Assembly: GCF_048066175.1 (NCBI RefSeq)
Contig: NZ_JBLTXA010000003.1
Location: forward strand, 248,001 to 312,000
DNA from: Niveispirillum fermenti
Lineage (GTDB): Bacteria > Pseudomonadota > Alphaproteobacteria > Azospirillales > Azospirillaceae
Reading direction: 5' to 3'
Length of the DNA stretch: 64,000 bases
This document shows positions 7,319-15,384 of the stretch, piece by piece; the stretch's first letter is position 1; every line of letters starts with the position of its first letter. The position numbers and the translations under genes are program-made. Under the pieces are notes generated by a model. It saw only the letters and a program-made list of their open reading frames with translations, searched no databases and was not told the origin of the DNA.

Positions 7319-8323
7319 ATGTGGGGGCTAGGCGGAAGCGGCGGCATGGACCCGATGGAGCTGTCGGAGAAGGAATATTCAGCCCTGGAAGAGGCGCTGA
7401 TGGCGTCGGCCCGCGGCCGGGCCTTCCTGCGTCAGCGCGACCGGCAGACCCGCATCGTGGCCCAGGATGACTGGCGCGCCCTGTTGCAGGGCATGACCGA
7501 GCAGGTGGGGCGCCTTCAGGGTATCGGCGGGGGCGGTGCCGCGGCCGCGGTCGTGGGTGACCAGAGCCCGCACCTGCACATCATGCGCGAGGAACTGAAA
7601 CAGCTTTCCAACTATATCGAACAGACCCGTCAGGAGATCGCCCAGCTTCGCCCCATGGATGCCGGCGCCAATCGCATCATGGCCGCCACCAATGAGCTGG
7701 ACGCCATCGTGACGGCGACCGAACGCGCCACATCCGACATCCTGAACGCGACGGAGCGGATACAGTCGCTGGTCTCCCGACTGCCACCCAGCGACATCAC
7801 CAACGATATCGACGCCCAGACGATCGAGATCATGACGGCCTGTTCCTTCCAGGACATCACGGGCCAGCGCACGACCAAGGTGGTGAACACGCTTCGCTAT
7901 ATCGAACAGCGCGTCAACACCATGATCGAGATCTGGGGGGTCGAGGAGACCGACGGCGCCCCCAACAAGGTGGGCGCGGACGGGTTGATTGCGTTGCGCC
8001 CGGACGACACCCGACCGGACAAGCACCTGTTGCATGGCCCCGCCATGGAACCGGTCAGCCAGGCCAATATCGATGCGCTGTTCGACAGCCTGGACAATGA
8101 CGAACCGGCCAAGGCCGACCCCAACGATGCCCTGACCAACATGGATGATTGGGGACTGGCGGCAGAGGACGTGGCAGCCCCGCCGCCTCCGCCTCCGCCT
8201 CCGCCTCCGCCTCCGCCGCCCCCACCTCCGCCGCCTCCACCTCCGCCCCCGCCTCCTCCCCCTCCGCCACCGGCGGCCGGCGCCACCGTATCGCAGGCCG
8301 ATATCGACGCCTTGTTCGGGTAA
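7319..8323 (+). CDS. cheZ: CheZ-family protein phosphatase with duplicated CheY-docking tail and 31-proline linker
   Basis: Dephosphorylates CheY-P in chemotaxis. The long helical core (about residues 85-205) carries ACSFQDITGQ, matching the D-x-T-G-Q active site of E. coli CheZ (here Asp179 and Gln183). After the core, residues 246-258 read VSQANIDALFDSL, close to the CheY-binding C-terminal peptide of E. coli CheZ. An acidic linker and 31 consecutive prolines (288-318) follow, and the protein ends with a second copy, VSQADIDALFG (324-334). ATG 7319 has AAAGGGG 8 bases upstream; ATG 7346 is an alternative. The length (334) well exceeds E. coli CheZ (214). The following pentapeptide gene starts 6 bases after the stop. 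Confidence 0.88.
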   Translation: MWGLGGSGGMDPMELSEKEYSALEEALMASARGRAFLRQRDRQTRIVAQDDWRALLQGMTEQVGRLQGIGGGGAAAAVVGDQSPHLHIMREELKQLSNYIEQTRQEIAQLRPMDAGANRIMAATNELDAIVTATERATSDILNATERIQSLVSRLPPSDITNDIDAQTIEIMTACSFQDITGQRTTKVVNTLRYIEQRVNTMIEIWGVEETDGAPNKVGADGLIALRPDDTRPDKHLLHGPAMEPVSQANIDALFDSLDNDEPAKADPNDALTNMDDWGLAAEDVAAPPPPPPPPPPPPPPPPPPPPPPPPPPPPPPPAAGATVSQADIDALFG

Positions 8324-8329
8324 GCTCGC

Positions 8330-9595
8330 ATGTCCGAAGACAGCAACAACGTCGCCCCGCGTGTGCGCCTGACGCAGGCACAGCTTGACCGTGCCTGCGA
8401 ACGGCATCTGGCCTATCTTTCCGGCCTGCAGGGCGGGGCCAAGCTCTCGTTGCCCTTTTTCGACCTGTCGGAATTATCGTTCAACGGCCGCAACCTGACG
8501 AACGCCAACCTGTCCGGCGCTATCCTGCGTGGCACGCGCTTCGTGGGGGCGAAGCTGGACTATGCCGATTTGTTCGGGTGTGACCTGTCGGAGGCCGATC
8601 TGACACGGGCGCAACTGACCCGCACCGACCTGCGGGCGGCCAGTCTGCGCCGGTCGGTGCTGCGCGGTGCGCGGATGGTGGAATGCGACCTGCGCGACGG
8701 CAACATGGCGGTCAGCACGCGGGCCGATTTCCGGGTGCTGGGGCTTGATATCGGTCCCGCCGATATCTCACTGGCCATCATGGCCGATGCCGACCTGACG
8801 CGGGCGCGGCTGACCGGCTCCTGCGCGCGGGAGGCGGATTTTTCCGGCGCCATCATGTCCGGTGCCCATCTGGCGCGGACCGATCTGCGCGACGCGCAGT
8901 TCAAGGCCACTGACCTGGAAGGGGCTGATCTGGCTGATGCCGATCTGCGTGGCGCCGACCTGTCGGGCGCCAAGGTCTCCCTCCAGGCATTGCAGAGCGC
9001 CATCCGCACGGACGAGGATGCGGCCCGCCGCGCCATCCGGATGGAGGAAGGGGCAATGCCCGCGCCCGACCGGCCGCCGGAAGGCCCCCCGTCACCGGAG
9101 CGGCTGGATGCCATGCTGCGAGCCCATGCCCAATGGGTGGGTACGGGCGGGCGCTCGGGCCACCAGTTGGATATCAGCGGGCTGGACCTGTCACAGGTCG
9201 ATCTGGCGGGGCGGGTCCTGACGCTGATGAAGGCCACGGGCGTGATCTTGCGCGGGGCCGACCTGCGCGGCGCACAGATGCAGGCGGCGCAATTGTCCGG
9301 TGCCGACCTGCGATCCACCGACCTGGGCTTCGCCGATCTGCGCGGCGCCAGCCTGGATCGTGCCAACCTGATCGACGCCAATCTGGAAAAGGCCAATCTG
9401 GCCATGTTGAAGACCGCGCGCGGGCATGAATTGCGGACCTCTCTGGTCCGGGCCCGGCTGGCGGCGGCCATCCTGCGCGGGGCCGACCTGACGGGTGTGG
9501 ATTTTTCCGGCGCCGACCTGACCGAGACGGTGATGGATGGGGCGACGCTGACCGACGCCACGATTGCGGCGGCGCGCGGCATCAGCCTGGGCTGA
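8330..9595 (+). CDS. pentapeptide-repeat protein (ADLxx type), two repeat blocks
   Basis: 421 residues, predicted cytoplasmic. A short helical N-terminus (about 1-35) is followed by pentapeptide repeats from about 50 to 215, a non-repeat linker rich in Arg, Glu and Pro (about 220-285), and a second repeat block from about 285 to 415. Repeats such as ADLRG and ANLSG should form a right-handed quadrilateral beta-helix. No enzymatic motif is seen; such proteins often act as scaffolds or DNA mimics. It begins 6 bases after cheZ, so the two are probably one transcript and perhaps one pathway. A role in chemotaxis is only suggested by this arrangement. Confidence 0.9.
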   Translation: MSEDSNNVAPRVRLTQAQLDRACERHLAYLSGLQGGAKLSLPFFDLSELSFNGRNLTNANLSGAILRGTRFVGAKLDYADLFGCDLSEADLTRAQLTRTDLRAASLRRSVLRGARMVECDLRDGNMAVSTRADFRVLGLDIGPADISLAIMADADLTRARLTGSCAREADFSGAIMSGAHLARTDLRDAQFKATDLEGADLADADLRGADLSGAKVSLQALQSAIRTDEDAARRAIRMEEGAMPAPDRPPEGPPSPERLDAMLRAHAQWVGTGGRSGHQLDISGLDLSQVDLAGRVLTLMKATGVILRGADLRGAQMQAAQLSGADLRSTDLGFADLRGASLDRANLIDANLEKANLAMLKTARGHELRTSLVRARLAAAILRGADLTGVDFSGADLTETVMDGATLTDATIAAARGISLG

Positions 9596-9684
9596 ACCCC
9601 GTCGCACCCTCCCCCTCGGGCTCGCGGGCACGGACCCGCCAGCCCGTGCAGAAACAGCAGGGTGGTGAAATGAGTGGTGAAATG

Positions 9685-9713
9685 AAAACGGCGGGGTCTA
9701 TCCCCGCCGTTTT
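9685..9713. terminator. bidirectional intrinsic terminator
   Basis: Perfect 12-bp stem AAAACGGCGGGG / CCCCGCCGTTTT with loop TCTAT. The A/T ends supply a T run on both strands. It lies between the pentapeptide-repeat gene (+) and acs (-), and should end both transcripts. Confidence 0.85.
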
Positions 9714-9756
9714 CATTCGTCTGCGTGTGCTGCTGCGTGTGCTGCACCGATGACGG

Positions 9757-11697
9757 TCAGCCGCGGTTCATGCGGCTGCCGACCAGATCGCTGACGACGC
9801 CGGGATCGGCCAGCGTGCTGGTATCGCCCAGCGCCTCATGCTCATTGGCGGCGATCTTGCGCAGGATGCGGCGCATGATCTTGCCCGAACGGGTCTTGGG
9901 CAGGCCGGGCGCCCACTGGATCAGGTCCGGCGTGGCGATGGGGCCGATTTCCTTGCGCACCCAGGTCACCAGTTCGCGGCGCAATTCGTCGGTGGGCTCC
10001 TCGCCGGCATTCAGGGTGACATAGGCGTAGATGCCCTGGCCCTTCAGGTCGTGCGGATAACCCACCACGGCGGCCTCGGCCACCTTGGGATGGGCGACCA
10101 GGGCCGACTCGATCTCCGCCGTGCCCAGCCGGTGACCGGACACGTTGATCACGTCATCGACGCGCCCCGTGATCCAGTAATAGCCATCCTCGTCCCGGCG
10201 GCAGCCATCGCCCGTGAAATACTTGCCCTTGAAGGTGGAGAAATAGGTCTGGACGAAGCGCTCATGATCGCCGAACACCGTGCGCATCTGGCCCGGCCAG
10301 CTATCGGTGATGCAGAGATTGCCTTCCGTCGCCCCTTCCAGGACCTGACCGTCATTATCCACGATCTCCGGCTTCACGCCGAAGAAGGGCAAGGTGGCCG
10401 ATCCCGGCTTCTGGCCAATGGCGCCGGGCAGCGGAGTGATCAGGATGCCGCCCGTTTCCGTCTGCCACCAGGTATCGACGATGGGGCAGCGGCCGTCACC
10501 GACCACGCCATGATACCACAGCCAGGCTTCGGGGTTGATCGGTTCCCCCACCGAGCCCAGCAGACGCAGGCTGGCGCGGCTGGTCCGCTTCACCGGCTCC
10601 TCCCCCTCGCGCATCAGGGCGCGGATGGCGGTGGGGGCGGTATAGAAGATGTTGACCTTGTGCTTGTCGATCACTTCCCAGAAGCGGCTGACGGTCGGGT
10701 AATTGGGGATGCCCTCGAACATCAGGGTCGTGGCACCGTTGGCCAGCGGTCCATAGACGATGTAGCTGTGGCCCGTCACCCAGCCTACATCGGCCGTACA
10801 CCAGTAGATGTCACCCTCGTGATAGTCGAAGACATATTGGTGCGTCATGGCGGCATAGACCAGGTAGCCGCCCGTGGTGTGCAGCACGCCCTTGGGCTTG
10901 CCCGTCGAACCGGAGGTGTAGAGGATGAACAGCGGGTCTTCCGCCCCGATCTTCGCGGCCTCGTTCTCCGCGGGGACCTTGGCCACTTCCTCATGATACC
11001 AATGGTCGCGGCCGTCCTTCCAGCCGACGGTGCCGCCCGTGCGCTTGACCACGATGACGGAGGTGACGTCGGGCAGGCTTTCCAGCGCCTTGTCGACATT
11101 GGCCTTCAGCGGCACCTTGCGGCCGCCGCGCAACCCCTCATCGGCCGTGATGACGACCTTGCCCTGGCACCCTTCGATCCGGTCGCGCAGGCTGTCGGGG
11201 GAGAAGCCGCCGAACACCACGGAATGCACGGCCCCGATGCGCGCACAGGCCAGCATGGCATAGGCGGCTTCCGGGATCATCGGCATGTAGATTGTGACGC
11301 GGTCCCCCTTTTCCACGCCATGCGCCTTCAGCACATTGGCCAGCCGGCCGACCTTCTCGTGCAGTTCCCGGTAGGTGATATGGGCGCTTTCGCTGGGATT
11401 GTCGCCTTCCCAGATGATGGCGGTCTGGTCGCCGCGCGTGGCCAGATGCCGGTCGATGCAGTTATAGGCGACATTGGTCACCCCGTCCTCGAACCAGCGG
11501 ATGGAAACATCGCCCTCGAAGCTGGTGTTCTTCACCTTGGTGAAGGGGGTGAACCAGTCGATGCGCTTGCCATGCTCTGCCCAGAACGCTTCCGGGTCGG
11601 CGAGGGACTGCGCATACATGGCCTTGTATTTGGCCTCATCGATCCAGGCGCTGCCGGCCACCTCTTCCGTCACGGGAAAGAACGAAGGGCTGCTCAT
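9757..11697 (-). CDS. acs: acetyl-coenzyme A synthetase
   Basis: 646 residues, the usual length for Acs. Activates acetate to acetyl-AMP and then acetyl-CoA. The AMP-forming motif YTSGSTGKPKG and the family core DTWWQTETGG are present. The C-terminal PKTRSGKIMRR carries the Lys normally controlled by reversible acetylation. The ATG at 11697 has GGGAGAAA upstream; an upstream in-frame start at 11739 is less likely. Monocistronic, ending at the bidirectional terminator near 9.7 kb. Confidence 0.97.
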   Translation of the reverse strand: MSSPSFFPVTEEVAGSAWIDEAKYKAMYAQSLADPEAFWAEHGKRIDWFTPFTKVKNTSFEGDVSIRWFEDGVTNVAYNCIDRHLATRGDQTAIIWEGDNPSESAHITYRELHEKVGRLANVLKAHGVEKGDRVTIYMPMIPEAAYAMLACARIGAVHSVVFGGFSPDSLRDRIEGCQGKVVITADEGLRGGRKVPLKANVDKALESLPDVTSVIVVKRTGGTVGWKDGRDHWYHEEVAKVPAENEAAKIGAEDPLFILYTSGSTGKPKGVLHTTGGYLVYAAMTHQYVFDYHEGDIYWCTADVGWVTGHSYIVYGPLANGATTLMFEGIPNYPTVSRFWEVIDKHKVNIFYTAPTAIRALMREGEEPVKRTSRASLRLLGSVGEPINPEAWLWYHGVVGDGRCPIVDTWWQTETGGILITPLPGAIGQKPGSATLPFFGVKPEIVDNDGQVLEGATEGNLCITDSWPGQMRTVFGDHERFVQTYFSTFKGKYFTGDGCRRDEDGYYWITGRVDDVINVSGHRLGTAEIESALVAHPKVAEAAVVGYPHDLKGQGIYAYVTLNAGEEPTDELRRELVTWVRKEIGPIATPDLIQWAPGLPKTRSGKIMRRILRKIAANEHEALGDTSTLADPGVVSDLVGSRMNRG

Positions 11698-11996
11698 GGC
11701 GTTGTTTCTCCCAATCGGTTGGCGGGCGGTGCGGCGCACCGGCCGGTGACCCGGCCCCGCTTATCTCCCATCCCGGTCCCGGCGCCGACAGCAAGGAAAG
11801 CCGACGCGGACCATGGTTTACGCAAGCTTATGTAAGCAACGGCCGCCTGTTTTGGAACATGTACATTCGTCGTGTCGGCATTTCGCCGCATTCAACGGTT
11901 TTTCAAGGGGAAAGACGGCGGCGATAGCGCGTGCCATGGGTTGCACAGCATGGTATGGTCCGCCTTCAATCTTCGATACAAACCGGGCAGGATGGC

Positions 11997-12218
11997 ATGA
12001 CGGGGGGCGTTCCCGGGGGCGGGGAAATCGCGGTGGCGGAAGGGGATGTGGCCAGGCTGGGCATGCGCACCAGCCTGATGACCCTCGACCTGCTGCTGGC
12101 TGTGTTGCCGCCGGACGGCTCCGGCTATGCCGATGCCGCGGCGGAGGCATGCATCCTGTCCCGCCGCATCGGCACGGCGACGGCCGATTTCGCCGAAATG
12201 ATGCGGATGGCGCGCTGA
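11997..12218 (+). CDS. small hypothetical protein
   Basis: 73 residues, family not recognised. The N-terminus is Gly-rich and polar; from about residue 20 there is an amphipathic helical stretch (SLMTLDLLLAVLP) and a C-terminal helix ending MMRMAR. AGGA lies a few bases upstream of the ATG. It sits divergent from acs and converges on the Rieske ferredoxin gene. Reality is supported by the ribosome binding site and a plausible protein composition, but there is no homology evidence. Confidence 0.45.
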   Translation: MTGGVPGGGEIAVAEGDVARLGMRTSLMTLDLLLAVLPPDGSGYADAAAEACILSRRIGTATADFAEMMRMAR

Positions 12219-12282
12219 GCGGCAGCGAGCGGCTCCGGTTGGGCAGCTTGGGGCCACGGGGCCCGGCCTTTCTGCGGCGGCA

Positions 12283-12618
12283 TCAATCCCCGACGGATAC
12301 CATGCCCCCCGTGATGCTGACCGGCACGGACCGCAGCGGCCGGCCGATGCAGGGGCCCAGCACGCACATGCCGTCTTCCACACGGAACTGCGCGCCATGG
12401 GTGCTGCATTGCAGATGCAGCCCGTCCAGGCTCATGAAATCGTCGGGGTCCAGTTCCAGCGGCACGCCGACATGCGGGCAGGCGTTGCGATAGCCGAAGA
12501 CCCGGTCGCCCCTGCGCGCGACCAGGATTTTGACCTTTGTTTCCCCGCGCGGCCAGTCGAAGCCGCGGGCCGTGCCGTCGGGAATATCCTCCACCCGGCA
12601 CAGCACATGGCCTGTCAT
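12283..12618 (-). CDS. Rieske (2Fe-2S) ferredoxin-like protein
   Basis: 111-residue single-domain Rieske protein. The cluster ligands are C-P-H in NACPHVGVPLEL and C-x2-H in QCSTHGAQF. No signal peptide or membrane anchor is present, so it is cytoplasmic; it resembles the small NirD/biphenyl-ferredoxin class of electron carriers. Its ATG overlaps the stop of the EVE-domain gene by 4 bases (ATGA), so the two are translationally coupled. The electron partner is unknown. Confidence 0.87.
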   Translation of the reverse strand: MTGHVLCRVEDIPDGTARGFDWPRGETKVKILVARRGDRVFGYRNACPHVGVPLELDPDDFMSLDGLHLQCSTHGAQFRVEDGMCVLGPCIGRPLRSVPVSITGGMVSVGD

Positions 12619-13028
12619 GCCGACACCCCGGCCAGCATGCAGATATGCGCCCATTGTTCATCGGTGACGGGGCAGACCGACAGCCGCGACTGCTTGATCA
12701 ACTGCATGTCGGCCAGGGCGGGATCGGCCTTCATCTGCTTCAGCGTCACGGGGGTGGCCACGGGTTTCACCGGTGCCAGATCGACCATCACGAAACGGCC
12801 GGCCGGATCGCTGGGATCGGGATAGGCCTCGCGCACGATCTCGGCGATGCCGACGATCTCCAGCCCTTTGTTGGAATGATAGAAGAAGGCATGTTCGCCC
12901 ACCTTCATGCTTTTCAGGTTCAGTGCTGCCTGATGGTTGCGCACGCCGTCCCAATGGGTGCGGCCGTCCTGCACGAACCGGTCCCAGGAATATTTGAACG
13001 GTTCCGATTTCACCAGCCAGTAAGCCAT
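12615..13028 (-). CDS. EVE-domain protein (PUA-like fold)
   Basis: 137 residues. The sequence from MAYWLVKSEPFKYSWDRF to the end matches the EVE/thymocyte-nuclear-protein-1 family, a PUA-like fold thought to bind modified bases in DNA or RNA. Conserved hallmarks are W-x-G-V-R-N (WDGVRNHQA), FFYHSN and GIAEIV. It lies downstream of a YciI-like gene and overlaps the Rieske gene by 4 bases, forming a small operon read leftward. Its biological role is not established. Confidence 0.92.
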   Translation of the reverse strand: MAYWLVKSEPFKYSWDRFVQDGRTHWDGVRNHQAALNLKSMKVGEHAFFYHSNKGLEIVGIAEIVREAYPDPSDPAGRFVMVDLAPVKPVATPVTLKQMKADPALADMQLIKQSRLSVCPVTDEQWAHICMLAGVSA

Positions 13029-13075
13029 CTCGTCTCCCTCTCAACGGTCATTCGCATCGGTCGCCATCCGCGCCA

Positions 13076-13357
13076 TCAGGCCGGCAGGACCTTGCGGTAG
13101 GGGCGGATGGTGACGGACTTGAACAGGCCCGCCCTGGCATAGGGATCGTTGGCGGCGAAATCCTCCGCGCCGGCGCGGTCGGGATAATCCAGGATGATCA
13201 GGCTGCCCACGGGCCTGCCCCCGTCGGCGTCCAGGATGGGACCGGCGATGACGATATGGTCCAGCCGGCTTTCCATATAGGCCAGGTGCTCTGGCCGCGT
13301 GGCCATGCGCAGGTCGAGCCCGCCGTCCTTGTCGTGACATTCCAGGATGAAATGCAT
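13076..13357 (-). CDS. YciI-like protein
   Basis: 93-residue YciI-family (dimeric alpha/beta-barrel) protein. It starts MHFILECHDKDG, with the family His-Asp arrangement in RPEHLAYMES and GPILDADG, and the typical FAANDPYARAGLF. Function is unknown; the fold binds small molecules. It is 47 bases upstream of the EVE gene on the same strand, a common pairing in alphaproteobacteria. The frame remains open upstream to 13516, but those residues are Arg/Gly-rich and unlike the family. Confidence 0.88.
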   Translation of the reverse strand: MHFILECHDKDGGLDLRMATRPEHLAYMESRLDHIVIAGPILDADGGRPVGSLIILDYPDRAGAEDFAANDPYARAGLFKSVTIRPYRKVLPA

Positions 13358-13484
13358 GGGGGAACCGTCCCGTCGCTCGAAGGTTGGAAAAAGTCCAGGC
13401 AGAGTGCATAGCCGCCCCGTGCGGCGGCGTCCAGAACCAGAAAGGGCCCGTCGCCACGGGTGCCGCCCAATGCCCGCCCGCCGG

Positions 13485-14000
13485 TCAGCCATGGGCCGGA
13501 ATGACGATCCGGTCACCCGGCCCGGCTGCGGTCAGCAGCGCCAGCATGTCATCCGGCTGCACGGCGACGCAACCGGCCGTCGGGCCATAGTCGGGTCCTG
13601 TCAGGTGCAGGAAGACCGCGCTGCCCAGCCCCGGCACGGGCGGGTCGTCATTGTGGCCCAGCACGACGACGATGTCGTAGACGCCGCGTTCCATCCACAT
13701 CCGCTCGTGCGAGGCGGCGAAGGGCAGCGTCACGGGCCGGTTGTAGTCGGGATGGGCCGGGTCGTCGCACCAGCCATCATCGGGACCGATGGTTGAGACC
13801 GGCAGGCCCGTGCGCGGTCGGGCTTGCCGGTCGGCACGGTAGAGCACGCGGCGCAACGCGAAGGCGCCCACGGGTGTGGCCCCGTCGCCTTCGCGCTTGT
13901 CCTGCCGGATGCCGCCGCGGCCCAGCGCGCAACGCGCCTGCCCGCCGTTCCAGGAAAGGTGATGCCGCCCGTCCGCGCCGGGAATGACGATGATATCCAT
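13485..14000 (-). CDS. L,D-transpeptidase family (YkuD domain) protein
   Basis: 171 residues, essentially a single YkuD domain. The active-site signature is FLHLTGPDYGPTAGCVAV, with His and the nucleophilic Cys in TAGCVAV. Members form 3-3 peptidoglycan cross-links or attach proteins to the wall. No signal peptide is visible from the ATG at 14000, unusual for a periplasmic enzyme; it resembles the COG3786 subgroup. It lies 24 bases downstream of the LpoA-like gene on the same strand, which fits a shared cell-wall role. Confidence 0.85.
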   Translation of the reverse strand: MDIIVIPGADGRHHLSWNGGQARCALGRGGIRQDKREGDGATPVGAFALRRVLYRADRQARPRTGLPVSTIGPDDGWCDDPAHPDYNRPVTLPFAASHERMWMERGVYDIVVVLGHNDDPPVPGLGSAVFLHLTGPDYGPTAGCVAVQPDDMLALLTAAGPGDRIVIPAHG

Positions 14001-14024
14001 GGGCAGGGCTTCCCGGCCGGCTTG

Positions 14025-15353
14025 TCAGGACGTGGGGGCGGGGGCGGACAGGAAACTCTGCGGCGCGGGATCGACCTCCATCGTGCCCGTCCGCGTCACC
14101 TCCATCACGGCCAGTCCGCGTTCGGCGATGCCGGCGGGCAGCAGGCGGAAAATGCCTTCCACGCCTGCGAACCCGTTGGCATTGGTCAGGTCGGGCAGCG
14201 CGAATCCGTTGCCACCGCGTGCCAGCACGGCGGCCAGGGCCGTGGCATCATAGGCCAGCGTGGCCAGCCGGTGCGGGCGATAGCCATAGGCCTGCTGGAA
14301 CCGCGTCTCGAACGCGGCGCGTCCGATCGGGGACGGGGCGGCGAACCAGCCGCCGATCAGCGACGGTTCCCGGCCCAGCCCGGCCTCGTCCCACAGGCCG
14401 GTGCCCAGCAGGCGTACCGGCCCCGGATCGATGTCGAAGAAGGGGAACAGGGCTGCCAGTTCACGCAGCGTCTGTCCCCCCTCCGCGATCAGCACGGCAT
14501 CGAAGGGCAGCGGGCCGAACGTGTCGGCATTGGACAGGCGGCGCAGGACGGCGAGCGACTCCGGATCACCCAGTGCCTGAAGGCGGGACCGTTCCGCCGC
14601 CAGGGCCGCCTGACGCTGGTCGAAATCGGACAGGCGGCGCACCAGGTCGGTCAGATTGGTGGCACCGGCGGTGTAGCGTTCCACCTTCGTCACCTCCCCA
14701 CCCATCCCGATGACGGCGTCGCGCAGCGATTGCACGGCGGCGTCGCCATAGGGTGTGGCCGGGGCCAGCACGCCGAAGCGCATAAGCCCGCGCGACGCGG
14801 CCAGATCGACGACGCGGCGCACCTGTTCCTGCGGCTGGAAGCCCAGGGTCCAGACCCCGCCGCCGGCAACGTTCCAATCGCTGGAAAAGGACAGAACGGG
14901 CCGGCCGGCCTGGGCGGCAACGGGTTTCACGGCGGCGGCCTCGCCCCCGAACAGGGGGCCCAGGATGATGCCGGCCCCTTCATCGACCAGCCCCTTTGCC
15001 GCCGTCGCCGCGATGCCGGGGCTGCCCTGCGTGTCGCGCGGCAGCAGCGTGAACCTGTCGTCCCCCAGGTCGAACAAGGCCATCTGTGCCGCGTCCAGCA
15101 TGGACTGGCCCAGCGCGGCATTGGCCCCGGACAGCGGCAGCAGCAGGCCCACGCGCACCTTCCCGTCCTGCGGCAGGGCGGGCGGCAATTCCGCCGGCGG
15201 TGCTTCGGGTGGCAGGGCCGTTACCGGCGGGGGTTGCGGGACGGGGGGCGGGGCCGGTACGCTGCGGGGGCTGGCGCAGGCCCCCAGCAGGCCGGCCGCC
15301 GCCGTCAGCGTCACCAGCAACGACGCCATGCGCCAACCAGAATTCCTTAGCAT
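14025..15353 (-). CDS. LpoA-like penicillin-binding-protein activator (lipoprotein)
   Basis: 442-residue predicted lipoprotein: the hydrophobic N-terminus ends in the lipobox LLGAC with lipidated Cys26, then a Pro-rich linker (about 30-60), then a periplasmic-binding-protein-like domain beginning VRVGLLLPLSG. E. coli LpoA, which has the same C-terminal fold, activates the synthase PBP1A from the outer membrane. The ATG at 15353 has AAGGGGAAAGGG just upstream. It is divergent from rsmI, as in the yraL-yraM-yraN neighbourhood of other proteobacteria. It lacks the TPR domain of E. coli LpoA, so activator function is inferred. Confidence 0.85.
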   Translation of the reverse strand: MLRNSGWRMASLLVTLTAAAGLLGACASPRSVPAPPPVPQPPPVTALPPEAPPAELPPALPQDGKVRVGLLLPLSGANAALGQSMLDAAQMALFDLGDDRFTLLPRDTQGSPGIAATAAKGLVDEGAGIILGPLFGGEAAAVKPVAAQAGRPVLSFSSDWNVAGGGVWTLGFQPQEQVRRVVDLAASRGLMRFGVLAPATPYGDAAVQSLRDAVIGMGGEVTKVERYTAGATNLTDLVRRLSDFDQRQAALAAERSRLQALGDPESLAVLRRLSNADTFGPLPFDAVLIAEGGQTLRELAALFPFFDIDPGPVRLLGTGLWDEAGLGREPSLIGGWFAAPSPIGRAAFETRFQQAYGYRPHRLATLAYDATALAAVLARGGNGFALPDLTNANGFAGVEGIFRLLPAGIAERGLAVMEVTRTGTMEVDPAPQSFLSAPAPTS

Positions 15354-15384
15354 CCGGGACCCTTTCCCCTTGACGTCAGACCCT

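Noticed and set aside
8180..8272. Possible CRISPR or tandem-repeat array
   Set aside because: It is a low-complexity proline-codon tract inside cheZ with no spacers.
7897..8349. Poly-glycine open frame antisense to the cheZ tail
   Set aside because: It is the complement of the 31 proline codons.
9838..11835. 665-codon plus-strand frame over acs
   Set aside because: Shadow of acs; no recognisable domain.
13358..13484. N-terminal extension or extra small gene upstream of the YciI gene
   Set aside because: The frame is open but the translation is Arg/Gly-rich, without a start signal or family match.
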